Positions 51,196 through 61,474 are shown, counted from the first letter of the stretch. The stretch: DNA of 64,000 bases from Pseudaeromonas sharmana (GCF_042649925.1 NZ_JBHSAF010000002.1:1-64000); one strand, 5' to 3'. Program-made: numbers and translations. The notes: generated by a model from the sequence alone, not told the origin.

Positions 51196-54100
51196 TGATC
51201 CGGCGCTCACTGTTTCACTTCTGGCGTTTACTGGCACTGGTGTTGCTGCTGATTGCGTCGTTGGTGACGGCGGCGCGTTTCGGGCTGCCCTGGGTGCAGT
51301 CTCAACGGCAGGCGATGCTGGATTCGCTGCTGGCGGGGTCGACATTGCAGGCGGATGCCGGCGCCTTGGGGGTCAGCTGGAGCGAGTATGGCCCGGCCAT
51401 CACCTTGCATGACCTGCGATTGCAACCGCAGCAGCATGCGGGCTGGTCGTTGGCGATTCGTGATGCCCAGGTGCGGATACGGCCATGGCAAAGTCTGCTG
51501 GCGCGCCGCTGGGAGCTTGGTGGTCTGCATTTCAGCGGCGTGCAGCTGCAACTCGATGGTCGCTGGTTGCAACAACAGACGGCGACTGAGCACAAAACAC
51601 CGACCGAGTGGTTGCCGCTGGCGCGGCTGCTGCTGGGGCGTCTGCAATCCTTTAGTCTGGAGCAGAGTGAAATTCGCCTGTTGACACCGATGGGGGATTT
51701 GACCCGCCTGCAGGTGTCTCGGCTCTATTGGCAGAACCGCGGTGATCGTCATAGTGGCGTCGGTGAACTGACGTTTTCCCATCCCGGTGTACACAGCCGA
51801 TTGCAGCTGCAGGCCGATTTCAACGGTAACGCCGAGGATCCCGATGCGATGGCGGGGACGCTGTTTGTGCAGTCGTTACCGCTTGCCGTCGAGCCGAGCG
51901 ACACCGTGCGTCCTGGTGCATTGCAGGGCGCGCTCGACTTTCGTTTCTGGCTGCAGCGCGAACATCGCGCCTGGCAGCTGGCGCAACTGCAACTGGGGAC
52001 GAACCAGCTCTCCTGGCTCGATGAGGGGCAGACCCGTGAGGTTGCGGTCCGTGGTGGCCTGTTGCAATGGAAACGACGGGGTACAGCCTGGCAGCTGAGC
52101 TCGCAACAGCTTGAGGTCCGAGATGAGCAACGCGACTGGCATCCCTGGCAATTGCAGCTTGATTGGCAGCAAGGTGTACTCGGTGGTCAGCTCGACCCGG
52201 TCAACATTGGCGCGGTCACCCCGGCGCTGGTGCTGCTGTCAGGCCCCCAGAGCGAGCTGTCCAGGGCGTTGGAGCAGATGCGTCCGCAAGGCCGGTTGCA
52301 GAACATTGTGCTGCAGCATCAGGGGGCACAGGGGCCATGGCAGTTATCGGCGCGTTTTAGCGACCTAGGTTGGGCGCGATGGCAGATGTTGCCCGGCGTG
52401 TCTGCCGCGCAAGGCTCGCTGTTGCTCACCCCGAACGGCGGGTGGCTGTCCATGCACCTTGGCACGCAAACCCTCAAGGTGGGAGACTATTTCCCGGCAG
52501 ACATTCCGTTGACCTCGCTGGATGCGGAGCTGGCGTTGCAGAAACGACGCGATGGATGGTTGCTTTCGGCCGAACAGCTACAGGTGCAGACTCCGGCGTT
52601 GCGCGCCAACGGTCAGTTCCGGCTGACCTTGCCGGATGCGGCCTCTCCTGCGCTTTATCTCTTGTCGCAGATTGACTTACTCGATGCCGGCCAGGCCTGG
52701 CGCTACTACCCGCGGCTTGCCATGGGGCAGCCACTGACCGACTACCTCACGCAATCCCTGCAAGCCGGCACAGTACAGGATGCCGTTTTGCTGTGGGATG
52801 GGCCATTGGATGCGTTTCCGTATCACAATGGCGAGGGCCGCTTTCAGGTGGCGGTGCCCCTGCGCCAAGCCCGTTTCCAGTTTGATCCGGCGTGGCAGCC
52901 TCTGGAGGATCTGAGCCTCGATCTGCTGTTCCAGAATGACACCTTGGAGATGCGAAGCCAGGCCGCCCGTCTGGGGGCGGCGCACAGCGATTTCATTCAT
53001 GCCTGGTTCCCGAGCCTCGATGCGGCGGCACACTTGTATATCAATGCCGATGTACAGGGCGAGGCTGCCGCCGTGCAGCACTATCTGGTGCACTCCGGCG
53101 TGGCCGACTCGGTCGGGGCGGCGATGCTGGCCTTGCCACTCTCCCGCCCGCTCAAGGGTGAGGTGCAATTGGATATTCCGTTGGATGGTGCACCAGTCGG
53201 CGTCCTGGGGCATGTCGATTTTGACGGCAATGAACTTACAGTCCGAGACCTTGGCCTGCCACTTTCCCGCCTGAAAGGCCGCCTGGCGTTTACCCAGCAG
53301 GAAACCCGGTTCGAGGGACTGACCGCAATGGTGGCAGGTCAACCGGTGACCCTGGACTACCTGGGGCAGTTACAGCATGACGCTTATCAGGTAAAGCTGA
53401 AGATGGGCGGACAGTGGAGCAGTGAGAGTGCGGCGCTGCCAGATCACTGGCAGGGGGTTGTGACCGGGAAGACGCCCTGGCAGGGGACACTCGACCTGGC
53501 GTTAACCTCGGCCGGATTCCGCTATCAGGCGCAATGGCAGAGCTCGTTGCGTGGATTGACCTTGGCGGTACCGGCCCCTTATAGCAAGGCGCGAGATGAG
53601 ACGCGGTCATTGCGGGTGACGGCGCGCGGTGACCAGCGGAGTAGCCAGTTGCAAGCCGAGTGGCAGCCAGGCTGGCGCTGGCAGGGTGATTGGTCGCCTC
53701 GCGATCATCGCTTCAGCCGTTTCTGGCTGGGCAATCAGCAGCTGGAGCCAACCGGCCAGAGTTGGTCACCGCTGCACCTGCAGCTGAATTTCACGGCGCT
53801 GGATGGCGATGCCTGGCAAGCCTGGTGGCAAGCAAGGCAGGGGGATCCACGTCAGGCCCAGCAGGCGAGCCGCTGGCTGTCGTCGTTGTTACCGGAACAA
53901 GGCTCATGGCAGCTGGCCGTGCCGAAGCTGCGCTGGCAACAACAGAATTGGGACAAGCTGACCTTTTCCGGACGCCAGAGCCCGGACCAGCAGGAGTGGT
54001 CATTGCTGGCGAATCAGGTGACGGCCAGCGGCCAACGCCGTGGGGATGCGCCCTGGTCCTGGGATGTCGCCTATCTGGAATGGCACCCGGACCCCGCGTC

Positions 54101-54986
54101 AGACACCTCGCCAAGGCCGATGCCCGCACGGGATGAGCAGCGGCGCACCTTGTCTGCCATCCCGCCGTTCAATCTGGTCTGCCAGCGTTGTGTGGTGGGC
54201 AAGATGCAACTGGGGCGCGTTGAATTGCAGGCCAGGCCGGCACGTAACGGGCTCAAGGTGCCCCATCTGCTGATTCAGCAGGGCAACAACAAGGTCACGG
54301 GCAAGGGGGAGTGGCAGCTCGATGGTGCCGCTTCGCTGAGTCGTCTGCAGTTGGATGGCCAGATCGCCAGCCTGGAAACCTGGCTGCAAGCGTTGGACAT
54401 GCCATTGGGGTTCAGTGGCACTAAGGCCACTTTTGGCGGTCATCTCAGTTGGCAGGGGCCGCTGTATCGTCTGGATAAACCCACGCTGGCGGGCAAGATG
54501 AATTTCGACAGCGGTGAAGGCATGCTGCGTAACATGGGGTCCACCGGTACCCGTTTGTTGTCGGTATTTTCATTGCATGCCGTCATGCGCCGCTTGAGTC
54601 TGGATTTCAGTGATCTATTTGAAAAAGGACTCTTTTTCCGCCGCATTCACTTTACCAACCACATCGAACAGGGCCGCCTGAGTAGTGACGATTTCCTGCT
54701 TGAGGCCGATTCAGGTGACATAAAGGCGAAGGGCTCTCTGGATTTGAACAGCCAGAAGATAGATTATCAAGTCAGCTTCCGGCCGCAATTCTCCAACGAG
54801 CTGTCGCTGGCCACGGCCGTGGCGGTGACCCCGGTAACGGGGATCTATGTACTGGCCGCCTCCAAGTTGCTGTCTCCGGTGCTGGATGTCATCACCGAAG
54901 TCCGTTTCTCGGTGGGCGGAACCCTGGGGGCTCCCGAAGTCATTGAAACAGGTCGCGATACTCGCCCGGCAGAGGGGAAGAAGTGA
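51195..54986 (+). CDS. yhdP: YhdP-like AsmA-family protein
   Basis: 1263 residues, close in length to E. coli YhdP. One N-terminal transmembrane helix (about 9-28) anchors a very long periplasmic repeating beta-groove domain, with an AsmA-like C-terminal part (about 1080-1250). Proteins of this kind (YhdP, TamB, YdbH) carry phospholipids from the inner to the outer membrane. Its position after rng and before a nitrilase gene and tldD matches other gammaproteobacteria. The GTG start overlaps the rng stop. Many Trp and Gln residues occur in the groove repeats. Confidence 0.92.
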   Translation: MIRRSLFHFWRLLALVLLLIASLVTAARFGLPWVQSQRQAMLDSLLAGSTLQADAGALGVSWSEYGPAITLHDLRLQPQQHAGWSLAIRDAQVRIRPWQSLLARRWELGGLHFSGVQLQLDGRWLQQQTATEHKTPTEWLPLARLLLGRLQSFSLEQSEIRLLTPMGDLTRLQVSRLYWQNRGDRHSGVGELTFSHPGVHSRLQLQADFNGNAEDPDAMAGTLFVQSLPLAVEPSDTVRPGALQGALDFRFWLQREHRAWQLAQLQLGTNQLSWLDEGQTREVAVRGGLLQWKRRGTAWQLSSQQLEVRDEQRDWHPWQLQLDWQQGVLGGQLDPVNIGAVTPALVLLSGPQSELSRALEQMRPQGRLQNIVLQHQGAQGPWQLSARFSDLGWARWQMLPGVSAAQGSLLLTPNGGWLSMHLGTQTLKVGDYFPADIPLTSLDAELALQKRRDGWLLSAEQLQVQTPALRANGQFRLTLPDAASPALYLLSQIDLLDAGQAWRYYPRLAMGQPLTDYLTQSLQAGTVQDAVLLWDGPLDAFPYHNGEGRFQVAVPLRQARFQFDPAWQPLEDLSLDLLFQNDTLEMRSQAARLGAAHSDFIHAWFPSLDAAAHLYINADVQGEAAAVQHYLVHSGVADSVGAAMLALPLSRPLKGEVQLDIPLDGAPVGVLGHVDFDGNELTVRDLGLPLSRLKGRLAFTQQETRFEGLTAMVAGQPVTLDYLGQLQHDAYQVKLKMGGQWSSESAALPDHWQGVVTGKTPWQGTLDLALTSAGFRYQAQWQSSLRGLTLAVPAPYSKARDETRSLRVTARGDQRSSQLQAEWQPGWRWQGDWSPRDHRFSRFWLGNQQLEPTGQSWSPLHLQLNFTALDGDAWQAWWQARQGDPRQAQQASRWLSSLLPEQGSWQLAVPKLRWQQQNWDKLTFSGRQSPDQQEWSLLANQVTASGQRRGDAPWSWDVAYLEWHPDPASDTSPRPMPARDEQRRTLSAIPPFNLVCQRCVVGKMQLGRVELQARPARNGLKVPHLLIQQGNNKVTGKGEWQLDGAASLSRLQLDGQIASLETWLQALDMPLGFSGTKATFGGHLSWQGPLYRLDKPTLAGKMNFDSGEGMLRNMGSTGTRLLSVFSLHAVMRRLSLDFSDLFEKGLFFRRIHFTNHIEQGRLSSDDFLLEADSGDIKAKGSLDLNSQKIDYQVSFRPQFSNELSLATAVAVTPVTGIYVLAASKLLSPVLDVITEVRFSVGGTLGAPEVIETGRDTRPAEGKK

Positions 54987-55822
54987 TGAAGCTTGCCGTC
55001 GTGCAACTCAACAGCCAACCACAGTGGGAAGAGAATCGCCAACAGATTGCCGCACAGCTGGCGTTGTTGCCACCGCAGCGGCCGATGTTGGTGCTGCTAC
55101 CGGAGAATTTTGCGGCCTTTGGCACCACGGCGGATTATCAGGCCATTGCCGAACCGCTGGGCTCGGGCCCAATCCAGCAGCAGTTGGCGCTGTGGGCTCG
55201 GGAATTCGGGATCTGGCTCGTGGCCGGCTCACTGCCAACGCTGGCTGCTTCCGGAAACGGACTGCATACCACCATGTTGGTATTTGATGAGCGTGGACAA
55301 GCACGCGCGCATTACCACAAGCTGCATCTGTTTGACGTCGATGTCGCCGATGGACAGCGTCGATACCGTGAATCCGACAGTTTTATTGCCGGCAGCGAGT
55401 GCCGGGTGGTGGCGTCACCTTTTGGTGGTCTCGGGCTATCCATCTGCTACGATGTGCGCTTTCCGGAGCTGTATCGCCGCCTGCGCGTCGGTGGTGCCGA
55501 CATCCTGCTGGTACCGGCGGCGTTCACCGCCGTGACAGGAGAGGCGCACTGGCGTCCCCTGCTGCAGGCGCGGGCCATCGAGAATCAGTGCTATCTGCTG
55601 GCGGCCAATCAGGGTGGCGAGCATGTCGGCGGGCGTCGCACCTGGGGGCATTCGTTGCTGCTCGACCCCTGGGGCAGGCTGCTGGGTGAGCTGGATGACC
55701 AACCCGGTGTCCTGGTGGCCGACCTGGACCCGGCTTTGATTTCACAAATCCGCACCGATATGCCGGTGCTGGAGCATGCCCGGCTGACGGGCGCCTGGAG
55801 AGATGAAGCGTCATGTTGTTGA
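54986..55822 (+). CDS. Carbon-nitrogen hydrolase (nitrilase superfamily, Nit1-like)
   Basis: 278 residues. The Glu-Lys-Cys catalytic triad is E40 (LLPENF), K112 (YHKLHLFD) and C154 (LSICYDVRFPELYR). The motifs around K112 and C154 fit the Nit1/NitA branch, which hydrolyses deaminated glutathione. The substrate is inferred, not shown. Cytosolic. The ATG at 54986 shares its first base with the yhdP stop and follows AGGGGAAG; a GTG one codon upstream is also possible. Its 3' end overlaps tldD by ten bases. Confidence 0.88.
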   Translation: MKLAVVQLNSQPQWEENRQQIAAQLALLPPQRPMLVLLPENFAAFGTTADYQAIAEPLGSGPIQQQLALWAREFGIWLVAGSLPTLAASGNGLHTTMLVFDERGQARAHYHKLHLFDVDVADGQRRYRESDSFIAGSECRVVASPFGGLGLSICYDVRFPELYRRLRVGGADILLVPAAFTAVTGEAHWRPLLQARAIENQCYLLAANQGGEHVGGRRTWGHSLLLDPWGRLLGELDDQPGVLVADLDPALISQIRTDMPVLEHARLTGAWRDEASCC

Positions 55823-57258
55823 ATCAAGTTTCTGAACGCCTGCTGCGGCCCCATGAACTGGATGAGGCTATTTTAGCCAGGATGTTGCGTCAGTTGATGA
55901 CACATCAGGTCGAGTTCGGCGATCTCTATTTTCAGAGCAGTTATCATGAGTCCTGGGTGCTGGAAGACGGCATCGTCAAGGATGGCAGCTATAACATCGA
56001 TCAAGGTGTCGGTGTTCGCGCCGTCAGTGGTGAAAAGACCGGCTTCGCCTATTCGGATGAGCTGAGTATCCATGCTCTGAGCCAGTCGGTGATTGCGGCC
56101 CGCGGTATCGCCCAGAGCGGTGGTCATGGTGAGATCCGCATCTGGCAACCGAGTCAGGCTCCCATGCTATACGCGCCGCTCGACCCGTTGGGGACGCTCG
56201 ACAAACACCAGAAGATCGCGTTGCTGGAGCAGATGGATCGTTTCGCCCGTACGCTGGATCCTGCCGTCAGTCAGGTCATAGCGTCACTGTCCGGGGTTTA
56301 TGAAGAAGTGCTGGTTGCTGCCACCGATGGCACCCTGAGTGCCGATGTCCGGCCGCTGGTCCGACTGAACTGCACTGTTCTGGTGGAGCGGGGCGGGCGG
56401 CGCGAGCGCGGCAGCAGCGGCGGCGGTGGACGTTGCGGCTATGACTATTTCTTCGATCCGGTCGCCGGCGAGATGCGTGCGCTGGGGTATGTGCGCGAGG
56501 CGGTACGTCAGGCCCTGGTCAACCTTGACGCCGTCGATGCGCCGGCCGGTACCATGCCGGTGGTGCTGGGCCCGGGTTGGCCTGGTGTGTTGCTGCACGA
56601 GGCAGTGGGTCACGGACTGGAAGGGGACTTCAATCGCAAGGGCTCCTCGGCATTTGCCGGTCGGGTGGGACAGAAGGTTGCATCCGAACACTGTACCATT
56701 GTCGACGATGGCAGCCTGCCGGGCCGTCGCGGCTCGGTCAGCATTGACGATGAGGGGACTCCTGGCCAATACAATGTGTTGATTGAGAAGGGGATCCTCA
56801 AGGGCTACATTCAGGACAAGTTGAATGCCCGTCTGATGGGGGTCGCCCCGACCGGTAACGGGCGCCGTGAGTCCTATGCTCACCTGCCGATGCCGCGGAT
56901 GACCAACACCTACATGCTGGCGGGTGAGCATGATCCACAGGAGATCATCGCCTCGGTCAAGCAGGGGATCTATGCGCCGAATTTCGGTGGCGGTCAGGTC
57001 GACATCACCTCCGGTAAGTTCGTGTTTTCAGCCTCCGAGGCTTATCTGATCGAGCATGGCAAGATCACCGCTCCGATTAAGGGGGCGACGCTGATCGGCA
57101 ATGGTCCGGAGGCAATGCAGCAGGTGTCGATGGTCGGAAATGATCTGGCGTTGGATGCCGGGGTTGGCGTCTGTGGCAAGGATGGCCAGAGTGTGCCGGT
57201 AGGGGTGGGCCAGCCGACCCTGAAACTTGACATGATGACGGTGGGCGGCACGCGTTAA
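55813..57258 (+). CDS. tldD: Metalloprotease subunit TldD
   Basis: 481 residues. Catalytic HExxxH motif at H262 (HEAVGH), the same number as in E. coli as remembered, and a C-terminal GxxC-like region (VGVCGKDGQ). TldD and TldE (PmbA) form a heterodimeric metalloprotease that degrades unfolded peptides and matures microcin B17 or CcdA-type substrates. pmbA follows on the same strand with darP in between on the other strand. ATG has a GGAGAG ribosome-binding site within the end of the amidase gene. Confidence 0.95.
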   Translation: MLLNQVSERLLRPHELDEAILARMLRQLMTHQVEFGDLYFQSSYHESWVLEDGIVKDGSYNIDQGVGVRAVSGEKTGFAYSDELSIHALSQSVIAARGIAQSGGHGEIRIWQPSQAPMLYAPLDPLGTLDKHQKIALLEQMDRFARTLDPAVSQVIASLSGVYEEVLVAATDGTLSADVRPLVRLNCTVLVERGGRRERGSSGGGGRCGYDYFFDPVAGEMRALGYVREAVRQALVNLDAVDAPAGTMPVVLGPGWPGVLLHEAVGHGLEGDFNRKGSSAFAGRVGQKVASEHCTIVDDGSLPGRRGSVSIDDEGTPGQYNVLIEKGILKGYIQDKLNARLMGVAPTGNGRRESYAHLPMPRMTNTYMLAGEHDPQEIIASVKQGIYAPNFGGGQVDITSGKFVFSASEAYLIEHGKITAPIKGATLIGNGPEAMQQVSMVGNDLALDAGVGVCGKDGQSVPVGVGQPTLKLDMMTVGGTR

Positions 57259-57285
57259 GCGCTGTTGCTGCGTCAACCAGCAGGC

Positions 57286-57311
57286 AAAAGGGCGGAGAGT
57301 TCCGCCCTTTT
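57286..57311. terminator. Bidirectional terminator between tldD and darP
   Basis: A perfect 11-bp stem AAAAGGGCGGA/TCCGCCCTTTT with loop GAGT lies between convergent stops at 57258 and 57332. The T-tract is part of the stem on either strand. Confidence 0.88.
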
Positions 57312-57331
57312 CACTGCTCGGCAGCCGGTGA

Positions 57332-57865
57332 TTAGATCAGGGTTTCCAGTTCATCACGCAGATACTGGAACAGCTCGCGGAATGCGGCGGGCGGTTTGTT
57401 CCCTTCGCGTTCCTTCTTGGCCTGGCGCACCAGCTGACGCAGCTTTTGTCGGTCCAGCTCATGGTAGTCGCCGAGCAGGGCATTAATCGCCTCGTCACCT
57501 TCGGCAATCAGCTTTTCGCGCAGTTGTTCCAGTTTGTGCATGCGGGCGTTACCGGCCACATGGCGACTGCGAATGACATCGAGGGCTTTCTCGATCTCTT
57601 CGACTTCGCTGTTGCGCATCAGACGGCCGATAAACTGCAACTGGCGGCGGAATGCTTCACGCTTGCCTTGCAGACGGTGCGCCAACGCGATGGCGTCCAG
57701 CATCTCTTCGTCCAGTGGCACCTTGGCCAGCTCGGTGGGTTTCAGATTTACCAGTTCCGTGCCCAGCTGCTGCAAGCGCTCTGACTCGCGCTTCATTTCG
57801 CTCTTGCTGGGGCCTTCATATTCCCACTCGTCTTCGTGGGCTGATTCGTCAAATTGATTGTGCAT
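57332..57865 (-). CDS. darP: Dual-action ribosomal maturation protein DarP (YjgA)
   Basis: 177 residues, all-helical and charged, assists maturation of the 50S subunit. YjgA features: acidic N-terminus (SAHEDEWEYEGPSKSEMKRE), LVNLKPTELAKVPLDEEM, RLQGKREAFRRQLQFIGRLM and a C-terminal FRELFQYLRDEL. It is convergent with tldD and divergent from pmbA. The start MHNQFDE at 57865 was chosen from family length; the frame stays open upstream without coding character. Confidence 0.93.
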   Translation of the reverse strand: MHNQFDESAHEDEWEYEGPSKSEMKRESERLQQLGTELVNLKPTELAKVPLDEEMLDAIALAHRLQGKREAFRRQLQFIGRLMRNSEVEEIEKALDVIRSRHVAGNARMHKLEQLREKLIAEGDEAINALLGDYHELDRQKLRQLVRQAKKEREGNKPPAAFRELFQYLRDELETLI

Positions 57866-57968
57866 GTGTCGGTTTCCACTCCAGTTGACCGATATGTTAC
57901 CAGCTTCTCCCGTTGATTGCTGGCCTGTGATAGGCTGGATGGCTAATGATGACAAGACAGTAGTGACT

Positions 57969-59312
57969 ATGGATCTGCAGCAGCAAATACGCCAGGAACA
58001 GACCCAACTGGAGTCTGTGGTTGCCGATGCGCTGACCATCGCCCGTTCATTGGGGGCGGACAGTGCCGAGGTTTCGATCAGCAAACAGACCGGTTTGTCG
58101 GTTAACACTCGCGGCGGTGAAGTCGAGAGCATTGAATTCAATAAAGACGGTGCGCTGGGTATTGCCGTCTATCGTGACGGACGCAAAGGATCTTCGTCGA
58201 CCACGGATCTCTCTCCCGACGCGGTGCGTCGTGCCGTCGAGGCGGCACTGGATATTTCACGTCACACCTCGGCCGATCCTTTTGCCGGCCTGGCCGATGC
58301 GGACTGGCTGGCTTGGGAGACACCTGAGCTGGACTTGCTGCACCCCATCGCCGGCGACCCGGAATTTGGTATTCAACTGGCCCGTGCCTGTGAACAGCAT
58401 GCGTTGTCGCTGGATAGCCGTATCAAGCACTCGGACGGGGCGGGCTTCAGCAGTCACCATGGCATCAAGGTCTATGGCAACAGCCATGGTTTTGTGCGTG
58501 GCTATGCCGGTTCCCGCCATTCGCTGAGCTGTGTGCTGATTGGCGAGCAGGACGGCGAGATGCAGCGTGACTACGGTTATTCATCATGCCGGCATATCGA
58601 CGACCTCTGGGCTCCACAGCGCATTGCCGAAGAGGCGGTCGAACGTACCGTGTCGCGACTTGGGGCGCGCAAGATAGGTACCTGCAGCGTGCCGGTGCTG
58701 TTCTGTCCCGAGTCGGCCTCTGGCCTGTTTGGTCATCTGGTCTCTGCGATCAGCGGTGGTAGCCTGTATCGCAAGTCATCATTCCTGCTCGATTCATTGG
58801 GGCAGCAGATTTTTCCGGACTGGCTAACGATTGCCGAGCATCCGTTGCTGCGTGGTGGTCTGGCCAGTGCCCCGTTTGATGCCGAAGGCGTGCGCACCGT
58901 CGAGCGCGACATCATAGCCGCAGGGCAGTTACAGACCTACCTGTTGACCAGCTACTCCGGTCGCAAGCTCGGCATGCCGTCGACGGGTCATGCCGGTGGC
59001 ATCCACAACTGGCAGGTGCGAGGTCAAGGACAGAGCAAGGAGCAATTGCTGGCACAAATGGGGACCGGTCTGCTGGTGACCGAACTGATGGGGCAGGGTG
59101 TCAACATTGTCACTGGCGACTATTCGCGTGGGGCATCCGGTTTCTGGATCGAAAATGGCGAGATTGCCTACCCGGTCGAGGAGATCACCATTGCCGGTAA
59201 CCTGAAAGAGATGTTCCGCAGCCTGGTTGCCGTTGGCGATGACTGGGATCTGCGCTCGAGCCTGCGCACCGGCTCGGTGCTGCTGGATAACATGAAGGTG
59301 GCGGGCAATTAA
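57969..59312 (+). CDS. pmbA: Metalloprotease subunit TldE (PmbA)
   Basis: 447 residues, partner of TldD without the HExxxH metal site. Matches E. coli PmbA throughout, for example GEVESIEFNKDGALGIAVY (in part), LLDSLGQQIFPDWLTI, GGLASAPFDAEGVRT, SYSGRKLGMPSTGHAGGIHNW (in part) and ENGEIAYPVEEITIAGNLK. The ATG at 57969 gives the family length; upstream in-frame starts at 57939 and 57858 exist, and no start has a strong ribosome-binding site. It is separated from tldD only by darP. Confidence 0.94.
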   Translation: MDLQQQIRQEQTQLESVVADALTIARSLGADSAEVSISKQTGLSVNTRGGEVESIEFNKDGALGIAVYRDGRKGSSSTTDLSPDAVRRAVEAALDISRHTSADPFAGLADADWLAWETPELDLLHPIAGDPEFGIQLARACEQHALSLDSRIKHSDGAGFSSHHGIKVYGNSHGFVRGYAGSRHSLSCVLIGEQDGEMQRDYGYSSCRHIDDLWAPQRIAEEAVERTVSRLGARKIGTCSVPVLFCPESASGLFGHLVSAISGGSLYRKSSFLLDSLGQQIFPDWLTIAEHPLLRGGLASAPFDAEGVRTVERDIIAAGQLQTYLLTSYSGRKLGMPSTGHAGGIHNWQVRGQGQSKEQLLAQMGTGLLVTELMGQGVNIVTGDYSRGASGFWIENGEIAYPVEEITIAGNLKEMFRSLVAVGDDWDLRSSLRTGSVLLDNMKVAGN

Positions 59313-59357
59313 GCTCGCAATCGGATACGGACACGTTCCATCGCAAGGGAGTGAAAC

Positions 59358-60032
59358 ATGCGACTGCTGAATCATCTGTTTGAACAGAACCGCAGCTGGG
59401 CCGAGAAGATCAAGGCAGAAGATCCGCATTTCTTTGAGAAGCTGTCCCGGCAGCAAGCTCCGGAATACCTCTGGATCGGTTGTTCCGACAGCCGGGTACC
59501 GGCAAACGAATTGCTGGGCCTGTTACCGGGCGACGTGTTTGTGCACCGGAATGTCGCCAATTTGGTGATTCATACTGATTTCAACTGCTTGTCGGTGATC
59601 CAGTACGCCATTGATGTCTTAAAGGTGAAACACATCATAGTGTGTGGTCATTACGGTTGTGGCGGCGTGGTCGCGGCGATGGGCAATGATGAGCACGGTC
59701 TGATCGATAACTGGCTGCGCAATATCAAGGACATCTATTTCAAGTATCGGGAGCAGATCGAGGAGATTGTCGATGTGCGTGAGCGCCAGGACTTCCTGTG
59801 CGAGCTGAATGTACTGGAACAGGTGGCGAATGTCTGTTGTACCACCATAGTACAGAACGCCTGGAAGCGCGGTCAGGAGCTGGCCATTCACGGCTGGATC
59901 TATGGTCTGCAGGATGGCCTGTTGCGGGATCTGGGGGTGACGATCAACGCGCTGGATCAGATCCCCGATGTCTATCGCTCTTCTCGCGACATAGTGACTC
60001 AGTATCACAGCCCGGACGCGGGCAAAGACTGA
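59358..60032 (+). CDS. can: Beta-class carbonic anhydrase, type II
   Basis: 224 residues. Zinc ligands C42, D44, H98 and C101 are in place (GCSDSRVPAN and GHYGCGG), identical in number to E. coli Can. The allosteric bicarbonate site residues W39, R64 and Y83 are also present, marking the type II, allosterically controlled class. It supplies bicarbonate for biosynthesis and is needed at ambient carbon dioxide. GGGAG ribosome-binding site. 45 bases downstream of pmbA. Confidence 0.96.
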   Translation: MRLLNHLFEQNRSWAEKIKAEDPHFFEKLSRQQAPEYLWIGCSDSRVPANELLGLLPGDVFVHRNVANLVIHTDFNCLSVIQYAIDVLKVKHIIVCGHYGCGGVVAAMGNDEHGLIDNWLRNIKDIYFKYREQIEEIVDVRERQDFLCELNVLEQVANVCCTTIVQNAWKRGQELAIHGWIYGLQDGLLRDLGVTINALDQIPDVYRSSRDIVTQYHSPDAGKD

Positions 60033-60090
60033 GCCCGCATCGTGCGCTGCCCCAGGCGCAGGCGAGTGGCGGGCAGTAGCGTGCGCATAA

Positions 60091-60115
60091 AAAGCAGGGG
60101 CCCAAGGGCCCCTGC
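60091..60115 (-). terminator. Terminator of the porin gene
   Basis: A 9-bp stem GCAGGGGCC/GGCCCCTGC with loop CAAG. On the minus strand it is followed by TTTTTATG. It lies 24 bases after the porin stop and may also limit read-through from can. Confidence 0.78.
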
Positions 60116-60139
60116 ATCTGTATACGAAGTGTGGCGGTA

Positions 60140-61234
60140 TTAGAAGTCGTAACGTGCAGCCAGTTGGTAGTCGTTTTCCACCGCTTCAGCGCTGGAGTCA
60201 CTCTTGCCTTCCAGACCCTGGATGCGGTATTCGCCAATTACGCGCAGTGACTTGTTGAACTTGTACTGGGCGCCCAGCGTGTAGTAGTCGACGGTGTCGG
60301 TTTTGGTACCGGCCTTGTCGGACTCTTGCTTGTCATACACGGCCATCAGGCCAAAACCGTTGGCGAAGTTATAACCCAATGCAGCTTCCCAACCGGTGTG
60401 GTCGGTGCCGGTTGCCAGATAGTCGGTGCCATCGGCATAGTTCAGGGCGGCATACAGAGACTTGTTGTCGAACATGACGCCGACGATCGCCAGCTTGGCA
60501 TCGTTCTCGCCCGCCTTGTCACGCTGGCCCACGTTGTAGCCGGCGCCGAAGCCCAGGCCATTTTCCAGCGTGTAGGAGGCAGAGATACCGTAAGCTGCAT
60601 CGGCAGACGAGCTGGTCTTCTCTTCAGTGGTGTTACCGTCAAACTTGTAGGAGGCTTCGCCCTTGAAGCCGCCAAAAGTGGCGGAGTACTTCAGCAGGTC
60701 TGAAGAGCGGCCGGTTCCGAATTTATCGGCGCCATGGCCCAGCGCATCGGCACCGTAACCATCGGAGAGTGCGACGTCAGTCCAGTCGGCGATTTGCGAG
60801 ATGGCGCCCTTTTGGCGACCGAAGGTCACCTGACCCCAGCTTTCTGACTTGAGGCCAGCGAATGCCAGACGAGTACGGATCTTGTCGTCCTGGCAAGTGG
60901 TGCTGTGTGTGCCATCAGTGGCTTCGGTGGTGGTGCAGGAGACGTTGTTGATCTTTTCGCTATCACCGATATTGAATTGGGCTTCGTATTGACCTACAGC
61001 CTTCAGCGTACCGGAGATGGCGCTGTCAGCCTTGACGCCAAAGCGAATGAACTGGTTGGCTCCGACCTTGGCACTGTAATCTTCGCTGTGGTTCTTCTTC
61101 TCACCGAAGAATTGACCGGCATAGATGCGGCCGTACATGTCGAGCGCCATCTGTTCATTCTTGTAGACTTCGGCGGCTTGCGCGGCAGAGGTGGCGGCCA
61201 GCAGGGCCACGGCAACAGCAGTCAGCTTTTTCAT
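60140..61234 (-). CDS. Gram-negative porin (OmpU-like)
   Basis: 364 residues, outer-membrane trimeric porin. Signal peptide to about residue 21 (cleavage AQA/AEVYKN), first strand MALDMYGRIYAG, alternating beta strands, and the C-terminal phenylalanine (LAARYDF) needed for assembly by the Bam complex. Two Cys in an external loop (VSCTTTE, TTCQDDK) may form a disulfide. Pore selectivity is unknown. ATG at 61234 is seven bases after AAGGAT; another ATG one codon upstream is closer than usual. It is divergent from glpX. Confidence 0.9.
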   Translation of the reverse strand: MKKLTAVAVALLAATSAAQAAEVYKNEQMALDMYGRIYAGQFFGEKKNHSEDYSAKVGANQFIRFGVKADSAISGTLKAVGQYEAQFNIGDSEKINNVSCTTTEATDGTHSTTCQDDKIRTRLAFAGLKSESWGQVTFGRQKGAISQIADWTDVALSDGYGADALGHGADKFGTGRSSDLLKYSATFGGFKGEASYKFDGNTTEEKTSSSADAAYGISASYTLENGLGFGAGYNVGQRDKAGENDAKLAIVGVMFDNKSLYAALNYADGTDYLATGTDHTGWEAALGYNFANGFGLMAVYDKQESDKAGTKTDTVDYYTLGAQYKFNKSLRVIGEYRIQGLEGKSDSSAEAVENDYQLAARYDF

Positions 61235-61474
61235 CATCGATCCTTGTTTAGTGTGGCTTTTTGCCTGAGGGTTAACGACGGGGCCATGCTAGAAGTCGCA
61301 GATGACGCTTCTGTTACGTCGGGGTGAAGTTTTTATTGCTGGGGAACTTTTGGGCCCGGACTTGACGCTATCTAATCCCGGCAGCAAGGATTGATGCAGG
61401 CAAAGGTTTTTCCTTGATGTTAGAATGCCGCCGTTTTGACGAATCCATTTCCTTTTTCACAGGTAGAAGCAGCT